Part shown: piece by piece, positions 27,369 to 36,159 of the stretch
Layout of the letters: each line of letters starts with the position of its first letter
How positions within the stretch are numbered: the stretch's first letter is position 1
Source of the DNA: Paenibacillus radicibacter
GTDB taxonomy: Bacteria; Bacillota; Bacilli; Paenibacillales; NBRC-103111
Assembly: GCF_024721995.1 (NCBI RefSeq)
Contig: NZ_JANQBC010000010.1
Span: 209,694 to 273,693, forward strand
Direction: 5' to 3'
Length of the DNA stretch: 64,000 nt
Position numbers and translations under genes: made by a program
The notes under the pieces: generated by a model
Told to the model about the DNA's origin: nothing
Seen by the model: only the letters and a program-made list of their open reading frames with translations
Database searches by the model: none

Positions 27369-27553
27369 GGCATATTCCTCCGCATCATGTTTTCTAAATT
27401 AGTATAATTATTCTATCAAAAAATAGATATTATAACACTAATTTAATAAAAAGAAACGGAACATATTAGTTATTAAGTGATATTTTCATTGATTCTATAG
27501 TATACTTGTAAAGTATTTGGGAGTAATTGGTTGGAGTTTAAGGGGGAATATTC
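27369..27553. promoter_or_regulatory. AT-rich divergent promoter region of the methyltransferase/kinase island
   Basis: These 185 bases are very AT-rich and separate divergent genes. TATACT at 27501-27506 is a fair -10 candidate for the rightward genes, but no good -35 stands 17 bases before it. A self-methylation or operator control cannot be read from the sequence. Confidence 0.35.
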
Positions 27554-30500
27554 ATGGCAAATTTTAGAACTAGAGCTCGTGCTGTTGACTTGCTGGGTAA
27601 ACAACAAATTCGAGATGAAGTAACTGCGATATCTGAATTATTACGTAACTCATATGATGCAGATGCTGATGAAGGCCTAGTTGATGTGGATACAAGAAAA
27701 GAACGTATTATCATATTTGATGATGGCGATGGTATGAGTAAGAATGATATATTGAATAATTGGTTAACGTTAGGTACTTATTCAAAAAAAAACAAGGTGA
27801 TAACTCAAACTAAAAAAGGTAGAACTAAAATAGGTGAAAAAGGTATTGGGAGATTAGCGATTTCTTTACTTGGTGATCAACTACTGTTATTAACCAAGAA
27901 AAAAAAGGATGTTAATAATATTAACGGAAAATGGATATTATTGTATTTACATTGGTCCTTATTTCGAAATGAGAATCTATTTCTGGAGGAAATTGAGATA
28001 CCGGTAATAGAATTTAATGACTCTAGGGACTTATTACACTACTTAGTAAATAATTTTAATGATGCTAAGAGTTCTTTGCTATCTAATTTTTCGAATAAAA
28101 GCTTATGGACATCAGCTGAATATATGAAAATCATTAATGAAATTGATAATTTTGAAATTACAAAAGAAACATTATCAAAAATAAATCACATAGAAAAAAA
28201 AGGGGGGGGGACATTATTTCATATCAATAATATTGATAATACATGGGATTGGGGAAGTTTTAATGTTAATACAGAAGAAGATAATTTAGTTAGAAAAAAA
28301 AATAGGCTTAAGGGAATTTTATTTTCTTTTCAAAATTTTATTGACCTCTTTGATAAACAGCTGGAAAATGACTCCTCAGATAAGGATATAGACACAAAGG
28401 AAGAATCTAATAAAACAGATTGTTTTGTGCCAAAAATTCATATAGATGGTGTGAAAATTGAAAATAAGGATGGATTGAATGCTGATGATCTTCGCTTATT
28501 TGATTATGCTTTAAAAGGAGAGATTCGAGATAGTGAATTTATCGGTGAAGCGTATATTGGAGGAGGGGATTCTCCAGAGAGAGTACAAGTTGACAAAGAG
28601 AAATTAACTCAAGGTATGATTCTTGACAACGTTGATTGTGGACCGATCCAGATAAAATGGTTCTTTGTAGAAGGAACGCCAACCCTCTCTTGTATTCCAC
28701 AGGATCAACATCAAGCATTGGCAAAAAAATTAGATGAAATAGGGGGAATATATGTTTTTCGTGATGGACTAAGAATTTTGCCTTACGGAGAACCTGATAA
28801 TGATTTTCTTAATGTGGAAAAGCGAAGAAGCTTACGCGCAGGTACATATTTATTCAGTTTTAGGAGAATGTATGGTTATATTGAAATTGGTAAGAAAACA
28901 AATCCCAATTTAGAAGATAAATCAAGTCGGGAAGGGTTTATCGAAAATGGGTATTATAATCATTTTAGAACATTATTAACTAATTTATTGATTTGGTGGG
29001 CAAAAGATTATCTTGGCACTAGATCTGATAGTCCAGATGCAAGACGTGCTCAACACATATTGAAATCTAAGCAAGAAACAGGTTTACAAAAAAAGAGGGA
29101 TCTTGAGAAAAAAGAAGAACAAAATTATTTTGTCAGATTAGATAAATGGATTGTAAAATTTGACGAAACAATATATAAAAATAAGCAAAAATGTAAACGT
29201 CAAATTGAGACTTTTTTGAAAAAAAAATTAACAGAGCTACACCCGGTAGACGTTAATGAGTTAGAGAAAAACTTGTCAATGGTAAAAATTGGGACAAACA
29301 AACTAATTGAGTCTCTAGATGAAATGAAATGGAAGATGAATTATAGATATGAACATATAAATGAAGTGGTAGATATAATAGAAAATTATAATGAGATAGT
29401 TGATCAATTGCAAAAAGAATTAGAGAAGGATTCAGGGGAAATTATTAAAGCATCATTAACCAAAATAAAAAAACAGTTTATATCTTTAGATTATATTAAT
29501 GATAAGAAAAAAATTATTCATCAAGTTGATGAGAGAATTAATTGGTTAACTGAATCAATTAATCAAACCATCTTCGATATTGAAAAGGAAAGAAATCGCT
29601 TTTTAGAGGATTACTCAAATCGTATTCAAACAAATTTAACAAAAATAGTTTCCAAAGAAGTAAATGAAATAAAAGATAGAATATGGAGCTCCAACAATAT
29701 GAAAGTAAAAATACTGTTGGAAGAATTAGTTGGGTTTAAAATGAAGTTGGATGTTCAAGATATCACGAATAAAGACATCAATACATTGAACAGAATTTTT
29801 GACCAATTTGATGAAACTAGCCTTATAGTTAGAGAACTGCAAGCCGAGTATCAGAATTCATTGAAAAAATCGGATATTCTTAATGAGTTTGATAAAATGC
29901 TAAAGAATTTTGTTTATTCATTAGAAAATAGCGAAACTTGGAATTACGACGAACACTTAATTGGGAAGTTAAAAACTGAACTAACAACATATAGAGACTT
30001 GTCTGCACTAGGATTAGCTACTGAATTAACAGATCATGAATTTAATTCTATTTACGCAAAAATTAATGAGAATTTCAATAAATTGATAAAAGCATTAGGT
30101 AAAACTGGAGTATTACCTATTTTAAATAATACAGTTTCTGCATTTAAATCATTAGAAAAATTACACGAGAGAATGAGTCCACTATATCGTCAATCCAGAC
30201 ATAGAAAAAAAGATATAAAAATAAGGGATTACGTAGACGGAGTATTAGATTTTTTCAGTTCAGATATTAATCGCTTTGAAATTATAATAAAAAATGATAT
30301 ACCACCGGAATTGACTGTTAAGGAAGTAGAAGTTGTATTTTTTGCTCCTTTTGTGAATATGATTTCTAATGCTATTTACTGGATGCTAAATCAAGAGAAT
30401 AGAGAGCTATGTTTCTATGCTTCGACTGATTTTAAGCATATTTATATTCATGATACTGGTCCGGGAATTGCTGAGAAAGATTATGGTCATATTTTTGAAC

Positions 30501-30673
30501 CATTCTTTTCCAAAAAGCTTGAAGGGAGAGGTCTAGGATTATTTTTATCAAAAGATATTTTAAACTCCAAGGGGCATGAACTATCCTTGATTTCTCGAGG
30601 AAGTGAGCTACGCTCACTAAAAGGAGCTTGTTTTTGTGTTTCTTTTAATAATAATTCTGTATTGGGAGTGTAG
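27554..30673 (+). CDS. Double-GHKL protein: N-terminal MORC/HSP90-like ATPase and C-terminal HEF-motif histidine-kinase module
   Basis: This is a 1039-aa protein with two ATP-binding GHKL domains. The N-terminal one has ISELLRNSYDADA (N box, about 26-38), FDDGDGMS (about 54-61) and GEKGIGRLA (about 94-102), as in MORC/HSP90/MutL-type ATPases. A long charged helical, probably coiled-coil middle covers about 510-790. The end is kinase-like: an H-box-like TDHEFNSIY (about 825-833), an N box (FVNMISNAIYWML), IHDTGPGIAEKDYGH and EGRGLGLFLSKDIL. HEF-motif kinases paired with diverged receivers are, as I recall, described in bacterial conflict systems. AAGGGGG precedes the ATG. The gene contains an A8G9 tract (28194-28210) in frame. 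Confidence 0.85.
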   Translation: MANFRTRARAVDLLGKQQIRDEVTAISELLRNSYDADADEGLVDVDTRKERIIIFDDGDGMSKNDILNNWLTLGTYSKKNKVITQTKKGRTKIGEKGIGRLAISLLGDQLLLLTKKKKDVNNINGKWILLYLHWSLFRNENLFLEEIEIPVIEFNDSRDLLHYLVNNFNDAKSSLLSNFSNKSLWTSAEYMKIINEIDNFEITKETLSKINHIEKKGGGTLFHINNIDNTWDWGSFNVNTEEDNLVRKKNRLKGILFSFQNFIDLFDKQLENDSSDKDIDTKEESNKTDCFVPKIHIDGVKIENKDGLNADDLRLFDYALKGEIRDSEFIGEAYIGGGDSPERVQVDKEKLTQGMILDNVDCGPIQIKWFFVEGTPTLSCIPQDQHQALAKKLDEIGGIYVFRDGLRILPYGEPDNDFLNVEKRRSLRAGTYLFSFRRMYGYIEIGKKTNPNLEDKSSREGFIENGYYNHFRTLLTNLLIWWAKDYLGTRSDSPDARRAQHILKSKQETGLQKKRDLEKKEEQNYFVRLDKWIVKFDETIYKNKQKCKRQIETFLKKKLTELHPVDVNELEKNLSMVKIGTNKLIESLDEMKWKMNYRYEHINEVVDIIENYNEIVDQLQKELEKDSGEIIKASLTKIKKQFISLDYINDKKKIIHQVDERINWLTESINQTIFDIEKERNRFLEDYSNRIQTNLTKIVSKEVNEIKDRIWSSNNMKVKILLEELVGFKMKLDVQDITNKDINTLNRIFDQFDETSLIVRELQAEYQNSLKKSDILNEFDKMLKNFVYSLENSETWNYDEHLIGKLKTELTTYRDLSALGLATELTDHEFNSIYAKINENFNKLIKALGKTGVLPILNNTVSAFKSLEKLHERMSPLYRQSRHRKKDIKIRDYVDGVLDFFSSDINRFEIIIKNDIPPELTVKEVEVVFFAPFVNMISNAIYWMLNQENRELCFYASTDFKHIYIHDTGPGIAEKDYGHIFEPFFSKKLEGRGLGLFLSKDILNSKGHELSLISRGSELRSLKGACFCVSFNNNSVLGV
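28194..28210 (+). repeat. A8G9 homopolymer tract inside the GHKL gene
   Basis: Eight A followed by nine G lie within the coding frame and encode Lys-Lys-Gly-Gly-Gly near residue 217. Runs of this length slip during replication. A one-base change would end the protein shortly after. In this AT-rich gene the G9 run is striking and suggests a contingency (ON/OFF) site. Confidence 0.7.
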
Positions 30674-30679
30674 TGCATA

Positions 30680-32569
30680 ATGCAATCAACAATCAATGAA
30701 TCAGCCAAATCAATCGTTAAAGAATATTTTAATAATGCAATAATTATTGACGATGAGTTAGAGGTAGTAAATTTACATGTTGATACTGATTCAGATAAGC
30801 AAATTAGTGGGTCTCTAAAGCATCAGCAATTGGGAGAAGTAACAAATGAACAAATAGATTTTAGTGACTTTGAAGATGAAGATTATAATGAAGGCGACCA
30901 AATTGGTTTAAAAGAAGTAATTATTGGTGGGAAGGAAAGTGCTGCGGCAACAGTAATGACAATTGACGAATCAAAATCAATAGAAAATAAGGATGCTATA
31001 ATAACACATAGCCCTTTCGAGGTTTTCTCTAATTTTATTGAGACTGGGATAGTGACATTTCCTTATAAATATAATCAGAATAAAAAAGTTGAAGAAAATA
31101 TATCGAAAATAAAAAATGTTTTATCGAACACAAAAATATTAATTATTGATTGGGAAATGGAAACAAATACAGGTGTAACAAAACCGGGATATGCAACAAA
31201 GGAAATAATAAAATCACTTCTAAATCAAGAAACCGGATTGAAGTGTGCTGTTATTTATACTAAAGGTAATATTGATAATGTGTTAGAATCATTAAAACAG
31301 GAATATGAAATTGTCGATCAAGAATCATATTTTTTTCAAAACAAAAAGGAAAATGTGGATAAGGGGTGTTCGTTGTTTGGCTTTGTAATGGATAAGAAGG
31401 TTTCTCCAGATCAAATTATTAGTAAAATCGCAGAGATTTTAGTTCGAGATAAAAGCACTACTTTACATTTTATGGAATGTGCGAATAAGTTAGATAGTAA
31501 TTTGCATAAAACGTTACAAAAATTCAATGCTCCCTTTGAAAAAGTATTGTTTTCGCAAATATTCACCTCGGATATCCCAAATGAAGAAATATCACCATTT
31601 ATAAATAATACATTACTTTCCAATGTGATTGATGAGTTTACGATAAAATCTGACACTCATTTTTTGTTTGAATGGAAAAGAGAAAAGCTAATAATTCTAT
31701 TTAACCAACCAATCATAAATAAATCAATTATTAGTGAGTTAGTAAATATATTAACCCTTACCCAAGCAAAAAAAATTATTGAAGAACAATTTCAAAAACA
31801 AGAATTCATCGATAAATTGAAAGACATAATTAAAGATTCTGAAATTAACTCATTTGAAAGTTTCAAGTTACATATAAATAATATGTGCAAAGAGTATACT
31901 CAAGGTAGCAAAAAACATAATCAGATTGTTAATGAGCTAGTATTATTTATCATGCTTCTTGACAACTTTATAAGTGAAACTAAGGAGTCTAATAGTAGTC
32001 AGTCATATATGAATTTTAAAGAGTCATATCTTGAAGAAACTGTTTTATTTACTTGGATAATGAAGTATCATAGTGTAACTTCTCAAATTCAAACAGGTAC
32101 AATATTAAAACAAATAGATTCTATTAATAACAATATTACTTATTTATACTGTATCACTCCATTATGTGATATAACACGACTTGAAAATATTGGAAATAAA
32201 TACAAATTTATTATTGGTACAGAAGTGAAAAATATATCAGAGAGTACTTTGAAAAATGGAAATAGTAAGGAACATTGCACTGCGGTTCCTGATATAGGTA
32301 ATAAGAAGCTTATATTTGTGAAATGGAATTTTTATGACGTTAAAACAATAGATAAAGAATTAATAGAAAAAGATATTGAGCTCAAAAAAAATATGATATT
32401 AGGAACTCTCAAAATTGAATATGCACAAAACATCATAAATAGATATATTGCTTATCAATCCCGTGCAGGTGTATACGAAATGTTTTATAAAGAAACTGAT
32501 TATATTTCCAATTTTATGAAAATAATAAATTCTCCATCTGAGCCTGAGGAGTCAAACACCAACACCTAG
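30680..32569 (+). CDS. Diverged response-regulator receiver protein, partner of the HEF kinase
   Basis: This is a 629-aa protein. The N-terminal domain has receiver hallmarks split by an insert of about 110 residues: the acidic pocket AIIIDDE (D24, D25), the likely phospho-acceptor in ILIIDWEME (about D155), and CAVIYTKG with the conserved Thr/Lys (about 193). The remaining 430 residues are mostly helical and match no effector I recognise; there is no DNA-binding or nuclease motif that I can see. It begins six bases after the kinase stop, so phosphotransfer between the pair is a reasonable inference. It matches the idea of 'Response_reg_2'-type receivers found in conflict loci. Confidence 0.75.
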   Translation: MQSTINESAKSIVKEYFNNAIIIDDELEVVNLHVDTDSDKQISGSLKHQQLGEVTNEQIDFSDFEDEDYNEGDQIGLKEVIIGGKESAAATVMTIDESKSIENKDAIITHSPFEVFSNFIETGIVTFPYKYNQNKKVEENISKIKNVLSNTKILIIDWEMETNTGVTKPGYATKEIIKSLLNQETGLKCAVIYTKGNIDNVLESLKQEYEIVDQESYFFQNKKENVDKGCSLFGFVMDKKVSPDQIISKIAEILVRDKSTTLHFMECANKLDSNLHKTLQKFNAPFEKVLFSQIFTSDIPNEEISPFINNTLLSNVIDEFTIKSDTHFLFEWKREKLIILFNQPIINKSIISELVNILTLTQAKKIIEEQFQKQEFIDKLKDIIKDSEINSFESFKLHINNMCKEYTQGSKKHNQIVNELVLFIMLLDNFISETKESNSSQSYMNFKESYLEETVLFTWIMKYHSVTSQIQTGTILKQIDSINNNITYLYCITPLCDITRLENIGNKYKFIIGTEVKNISESTLKNGNSKEHCTAVPDIGNKKLIFVKWNFYDVKTIDKELIEKDIELKKNMILGTLKIEYAQNIINRYIAYQSRAGVYEMFYKETDYISNFMKIINSPSEPEESNTNT

Positions 32570-32704
32570 ATTTAGACCTAGAAATAATTCTAGTATTACG
32601 AGTAATATACGCCAACCAAATTTAAATAAGAGTATTAGAAGTAAAATTAAAAGTTGATATAAAAGTGAGTTAGATGTTAATTAAGGGGAACGCGTTTAGA
32701 AGGA

Positions 32705-33003
32705 TTCTATGTGGAGGCAGTTCGTCAATAAACATAAGTTGATCGTACCGTACCTTTCAAGAAGAAAACGGATGGTTGAAGCAGCATTTGTCCCCAGTGC
32801 TAAACACGACTGTTCCATTGCGGACGACGTCTATAGTCGAGGGGGAGTACATTTTGAGAAGGGATTCGTTTTGGTGTTTACCACATGTCTCTCATAGCCA
32901 AGGCGCGTATCTAACTCAGCGAACAGCATCTCTTGGGCAGTTTCGGCAAAGAGGGCTTTCAAGGCAATTTACACATCCGGATCCTTCAGCCAATATGTTC
33001 TCC
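32705..33003 (-). pseudogene. IS256-family transposase remnant
   Basis: Read leftward, one frame gives ALFAETAQEMLFAELDTR then LGYERHVVNTKTNPFSK. This matches the conserved N-terminal segment of IS256/Mutator transposases (EMLxAELDxxLGYEK..., then N-K-T-N-S-R-N-G). The frame is broken by stops before and after, and continuation needs frame changes. No DDE catalytic domain or terminal inverted repeats remain. The island's right flank has therefore seen IS activity. Confidence 0.55.
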
Positions 33004-33112
33004 TAAGCTTTCTATTATTTACTTCTTAGTAGGTTTAGAGTTTACAAAAACTATTTAATAGACTCTTTGTTTGCTGTAGTACGGCCGGATATACAAATTA
33101 CTCAAATACATC

Positions 33113-33800
33113 TTATAATGTCCCACACAAAATAAACCTCCCCTTCAAGAATGGGAGGTTATTTTTATCCAACATTAAGATCTTAGTTTTAAAACCATTT
33201 TTTATTACCTCGATCTCTTCTGGAGTAGAAATGAGGATCTTAAGCAAGAATGAAACAGCGCACAGCATTGCATTGACCATGAATATTACATGGAAGCAAG
33301 TTGAATTAGATAACTAGAAATGATTCCGCTAGAGATCTTAACATAAACTATTGATAGATGATACCATAGCTCTTGTTTGGCTACTAAGTTCCAAGCAAAT
33401 CCGCGATGATTACGATGAAAATATTGATGTTGACACCGAAACAGAAGGCGATAACAGTAAACATGATCGGTATTCAGTATTTTTTAGTATAGTTACGTTG
33501 TACTGCTTACTTGTTATCTGCACTCGTCACTGGATCGACCACCACAGCGTTACGAATGAGGAGTGAGCCTGCCACAATCATGACCAAGATGATGATACCC
33601 AATACATGAATGCTTGTGATACGTCGATTGATTGAATAAATTTGCATAAATATCGGATATAAGCATTGTGTGATTCCGGAACTGTATAATAAGATTCGAT
33701 TGCGATGAAATGTAAGATGATCCATATGCAAAAAGCGTTGAGAACGCAAGTGCAAAGCTAGTAATCGAGAATGTGATTGCTACTCAACATAAGAGCCTCT
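33113..33800 (-). pseudogene. Broken multi-pass membrane protein fragments
   Basis: On the minus strand several short hydrophobic frames follow each other in different phases. They include FALAFSTLFAYGSSYIS, SIHVLGIIILVMIVAGSLLI, IPIMFTVIAFCFGVNI and MVNAMLCAVSFLLKILIS. Together they look like a decayed transporter, perhaps of the major facilitator type. Stops and frame changes exclude an active protein. The family call is weak. Outside these fragments the 32570-33961 stretch shows no intact gene. Confidence 0.35.
33128..33168. terminator. Orphan hairpin terminator in decayed region
   Basis: AAACCTCCC pairs with GGGAGGTTA and is followed by ATTTTTAT. No intact gene reads into it, so it probably belonged to a gene that has been lost. 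Confidence 0.5.
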
Positions 33801-33961
33801 ACAGCTATACCTACATAATTCACCTCAATAAGCAAAAGCCCCTAACAATCGAAAAACTAGCTTTTTTCCTGCTATAAACGTACACTTAGACATTACGTAG
33901 AATGAGTCAGTCATTGAGTTAATCATTATACATGGACTGAAAAATAGAACGGAGTGGTGAA

Positions 33962-34198
33962 TTGAGTAAAGGTCGAGTATGGAACAAAGGGAAACGTAAT
34001 GGTGGAGCCGGACCTCCTGCAGATAAAGTGAGTCATGTGAAGAAGAAGGTTGGTGCAGGTCTTAGACAAGAAGGCGTGCAAGTAGCTGTAGATAAAACGG
34101 CGACAATCGACAGTCCGCTTAACCGTGTGGGTAAAATGAATCGTACCAATTGGGTTGAGCGTCCAAAAAGAGTCAAGCGCGATCAACCCGTTAAATAG
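33962..34198 (+). CDS. Small basic protein (78 aa), unknown function
   Basis: This protein is lysine- and glycine-rich (SKGRVWNKGKRNGGAGPP at the N-terminus), with no membrane helix and no domain I know. It starts with TTG, with GGAG about eight bases upstream, and is followed by a good terminator. Its base composition fits the host better than the island. The high positive charge could suit nucleic-acid binding or a spore-associated small protein; this is speculation. Confidence 0.5.
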   Translation: MSKGRVWNKGKRNGGAGPPADKVSHVKKKVGAGLRQEGVQVAVDKTATIDSPLNRVGKMNRTNWVERPKRVKRDQPVK

Positions 34199-34216
34199 AT
34201 TGTTGCAATAACAAAT

Positions 34217-34260
34217 TAAAAAGGCTTTATCCTAAGGCATGCCTTGGATAAAGCCTTTGT
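34217..34260. terminator. Terminator between convergent genes
   Basis: AAAGGCTTTATCC pairs with GGATAAAGCCTTT and T-rich DNA flanks it on both strands. It serves the 78-aa gene and possibly the ABC-F gene coming from the right. Confidence 0.85.
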
Positions 34261-34287
34261 TTGAATGTAGAAGACAATTATATGCCC

Positions 34288-35823
34288 CTACCGCCAATCT
34301 TGTACCGACCAGACATCCGTCACCCAGTCCTCATAGAACGACGGCTCGTGAGACACGAGCAAAATCGTCCCCTTATAGTCTCGCAATGCTAGCCGTAATG
34401 CCTGTTTCGCGCGAACATCAAGATGGTTCGTTGGTTCATCCAGCACTAATAGGTTACTCTCTGTAAGCATAAGCTCAGCGAGCCGGACTTTAGCTTGTTC
34501 ACCACCGCTTAGCGAATGAATGGGTTTGCGAATGTGTTCAGAAGTTAAACCGGACATGGCGAGCGTTTGTCTGATGTCCTTCTGTGTTAAGTCAGGTCGC
34601 AGCGCCCAAACTTTATTCAGCGGCGTTTCACTCGAACCGACATCTTCCTGCTGATAATAGGCGACCTTTACATATTCCCGCGTTGTTAATATCCCACTTA
34701 AAGGTTTCAGGTTATTTAATAATGTCTTGATAAGCGTCGATTTACCAGAACCATTCTCACCAACAATAGCGATTTTATCGCCTCTTTTGACAGTAAGGGT
34801 AAGGGGCTTGAATAGAGGCTTATTATACCCAACCTTCAAATGCTTCGCCTCGAACACGATTGCACCGGCGTTGTTACCTTGGGCGTTAAACTTAAAGCGC
34901 GGCTGAGGGGTGTCCATGCGCTTATCTACTCTGACTATTTTATCCAGCGCCTTCTGTCGGCTTTTGGCTTGCTTGGCTTTACGTATGCGATTGATGTCTA
35001 TAAATGCCTCAAGCTTTGCAATTTCCTTGTTTTGTTTCGTATAGGTTGCTTGCAATTGCTCTTGACTGAGTGCGTATTCCTTCTTAAATTGCGCATAGTT
35101 GCCGACATAGCGTCTGATTGTGTGATGTGCAAGATGGAAGGTAACAGTTAGGATGTCATTTAGAAAATGCTCGTCATGCGAGACGATAAGATAGGCATGA
35201 GGATACTTGAGAAGGTAACCTGTCAGCCAGTCGATATGCACAGTGTCCAAATAGTTCGTTGGCTCATCTAGTAGAAGAACATGTGGCTCTTCTAACAGTA
35301 GCTTAGCAAGAAGAAGCTTGGTCTTCTGGCCGCCGCTTAGTGTACTCACATCCGTCGCAAGTCCCATCTCCATCATACCTAGACCTCGTACCACGTCTTC
35401 GATTTTGGCTTGAATTTGGTAAAAGTCTGAATGATCGAGAATAGCTTGAAGCTCCCCGTATTTCTGTAATAGGGTATCTAAATCATCTCCGGCAGTGGCC
35501 ATCTTGTCTGCTATCTGGTGCATCAGTTGTTCCTTGTCATATAGATCTTGAAAAGCTCGCTGTAAATACTGCATGACGGTTATCCCCGCTTGCAGCTTCA
35601 TATGCTGTTCAAGAAAGCCTACTTGAACGTTCGATGCCCATTCGATCTTTCCTTGGTCAGGGAGCAGATTTCCTGCAAGCAGACGGAACAAGGTGGATTT
35701 ACCTGCGCCGTTGGCACCGACGAGACCAGCATGTTCCCCTTTTAATAAACGAAAATTTATATCTTGGAACGTTAATTGGTCACCGAACATATGGGTAAGG
35801 TTTGTAACCGTTAGAATACTCAT
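34288..35823 (-). CDS. ABC-F family ATPase (possible ribosome-protection protein)
   Basis: This is a 511-aa protein with two ABC domains and no membrane segments. Domain 1 has GANGAGKST, LSGGQKTK and LLLDEPTNYLD; domain 2 has GENGSGKST, LSGGEQAKVRLAEL and LVLDEPTNHLD. The helical linker between them (IRKAKQAKSRQKALDK) is the part that reaches into the ribosome in this family. ABC-F proteins act in translation, and some confer resistance to antibiotics of the 50S subunit. The ATG at 35823 has AAGGAGAG upstream; the longer frame start at 35868 lacks one. The leader with a short ORF and terminator supports antibiotic-induced control. Confidence 0.85.
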   Translation of the reverse strand: MSILTVTNLTHMFGDQLTFQDINFRLLKGEHAGLVGANGAGKSTLFRLLAGNLLPDQGKIEWASNVQVGFLEQHMKLQAGITVMQYLQRAFQDLYDKEQLMHQIADKMATAGDDLDTLLQKYGELQAILDHSDFYQIQAKIEDVVRGLGMMEMGLATDVSTLSGGQKTKLLLAKLLLEEPHVLLLDEPTNYLDTVHIDWLTGYLLKYPHAYLIVSHDEHFLNDILTVTFHLAHHTIRRYVGNYAQFKKEYALSQEQLQATYTKQNKEIAKLEAFIDINRIRKAKQAKSRQKALDKIVRVDKRMDTPQPRFKFNAQGNNAGAIVFEAKHLKVGYNKPLFKPLTLTVKRGDKIAIVGENGSGKSTLIKTLLNNLKPLSGILTTREYVKVAYYQQEDVGSSETPLNKVWALRPDLTQKDIRQTLAMSGLTSEHIRKPIHSLSGGEQAKVRLAELMLTESNLLVLDEPTNHLDVRAKQALRLALRDYKGTILLVSHEPSFYEDWVTDVWSVQDWR

Positions 35824-35904
35824 AGTTTGATTCTCTCCTTGTGATTTGATGGTGTGAGTAGAAGCCATCAGAGAGAACAGCTAAATGAAGTTATATCCAA
35901 TTGT

Positions 35905-35942
35905 ATATAAAAAGCAGGTAAGGCGAATACACCTTACCTGCT
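35905..35942 (-). terminator. Attenuator hairpin in the ABC-F leader
   Basis: Read leftward, AGCAGGTAAGG pairs with CCTTACCTGCT and is followed by TTTTTAT. It lies between the leader peptide and the ABC-F start, some 80 bases before the gene. It would stop transcription unless an alternative upstream pairing forms. Confidence 0.75.
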
Positions 35943-36023
35943 ACGTATAAGCAGAGTAGATAAGGATTTGGAATCATATCGACTGTTCTCAAGATTGCTT
36001 CAAAAAGGGCAGACTTCTCCCGT

Positions 36024-36065
36024 TTATTGCAAATCTCTTCTAAGAACAGTTGATAATATTTCCAT
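36024..36065 (-). CDS. Leader peptide of the ABC-F attenuator (MEILSTVLRRDLQ)
   Basis: A 13-codon frame begins with ATG at 36065, preceded by AAGAGGTGGAAAGG as a ribosome site. The ACTGTTCT inside it can pair with AGAACAGT further down the leader (about 35990). A ribosome stalled on this ORF could therefore shift the fold away from the attenuator. Such drug-sensing leaders are known for several ABC-F and erm genes. The peptide itself matches nothing I can name. Confidence 0.55.
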   Translation of the reverse strand: MEILSTVLRRDLQ

Positions 36066-36159
36066 TACCTTTCCACCTCTTCATTGTTAGTTAAATTACC
36101 CTTCAAATTATATGAGATTACCCATTATTCGTCAATTGGTGACTCGCCCGGTGTTCACC

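Noticed and set aside
26190..32569. Classical type II restriction endonuclease beside the methyltransferase
   Set aside because: Neither neighbour shows a PD-(D/E)xK, HNH, GIY-YIG or PLD nuclease motif that I can see.
32709..33006. Plus-strand short frames in the decay zone
   Set aside because: They are shadows of the IS256-like remnant on the other strand.
34840..35151. 103-codon frame opposite the ABC-F gene
   Set aside because: Antisense shadow of a well-supported gene, with no ribosome site.
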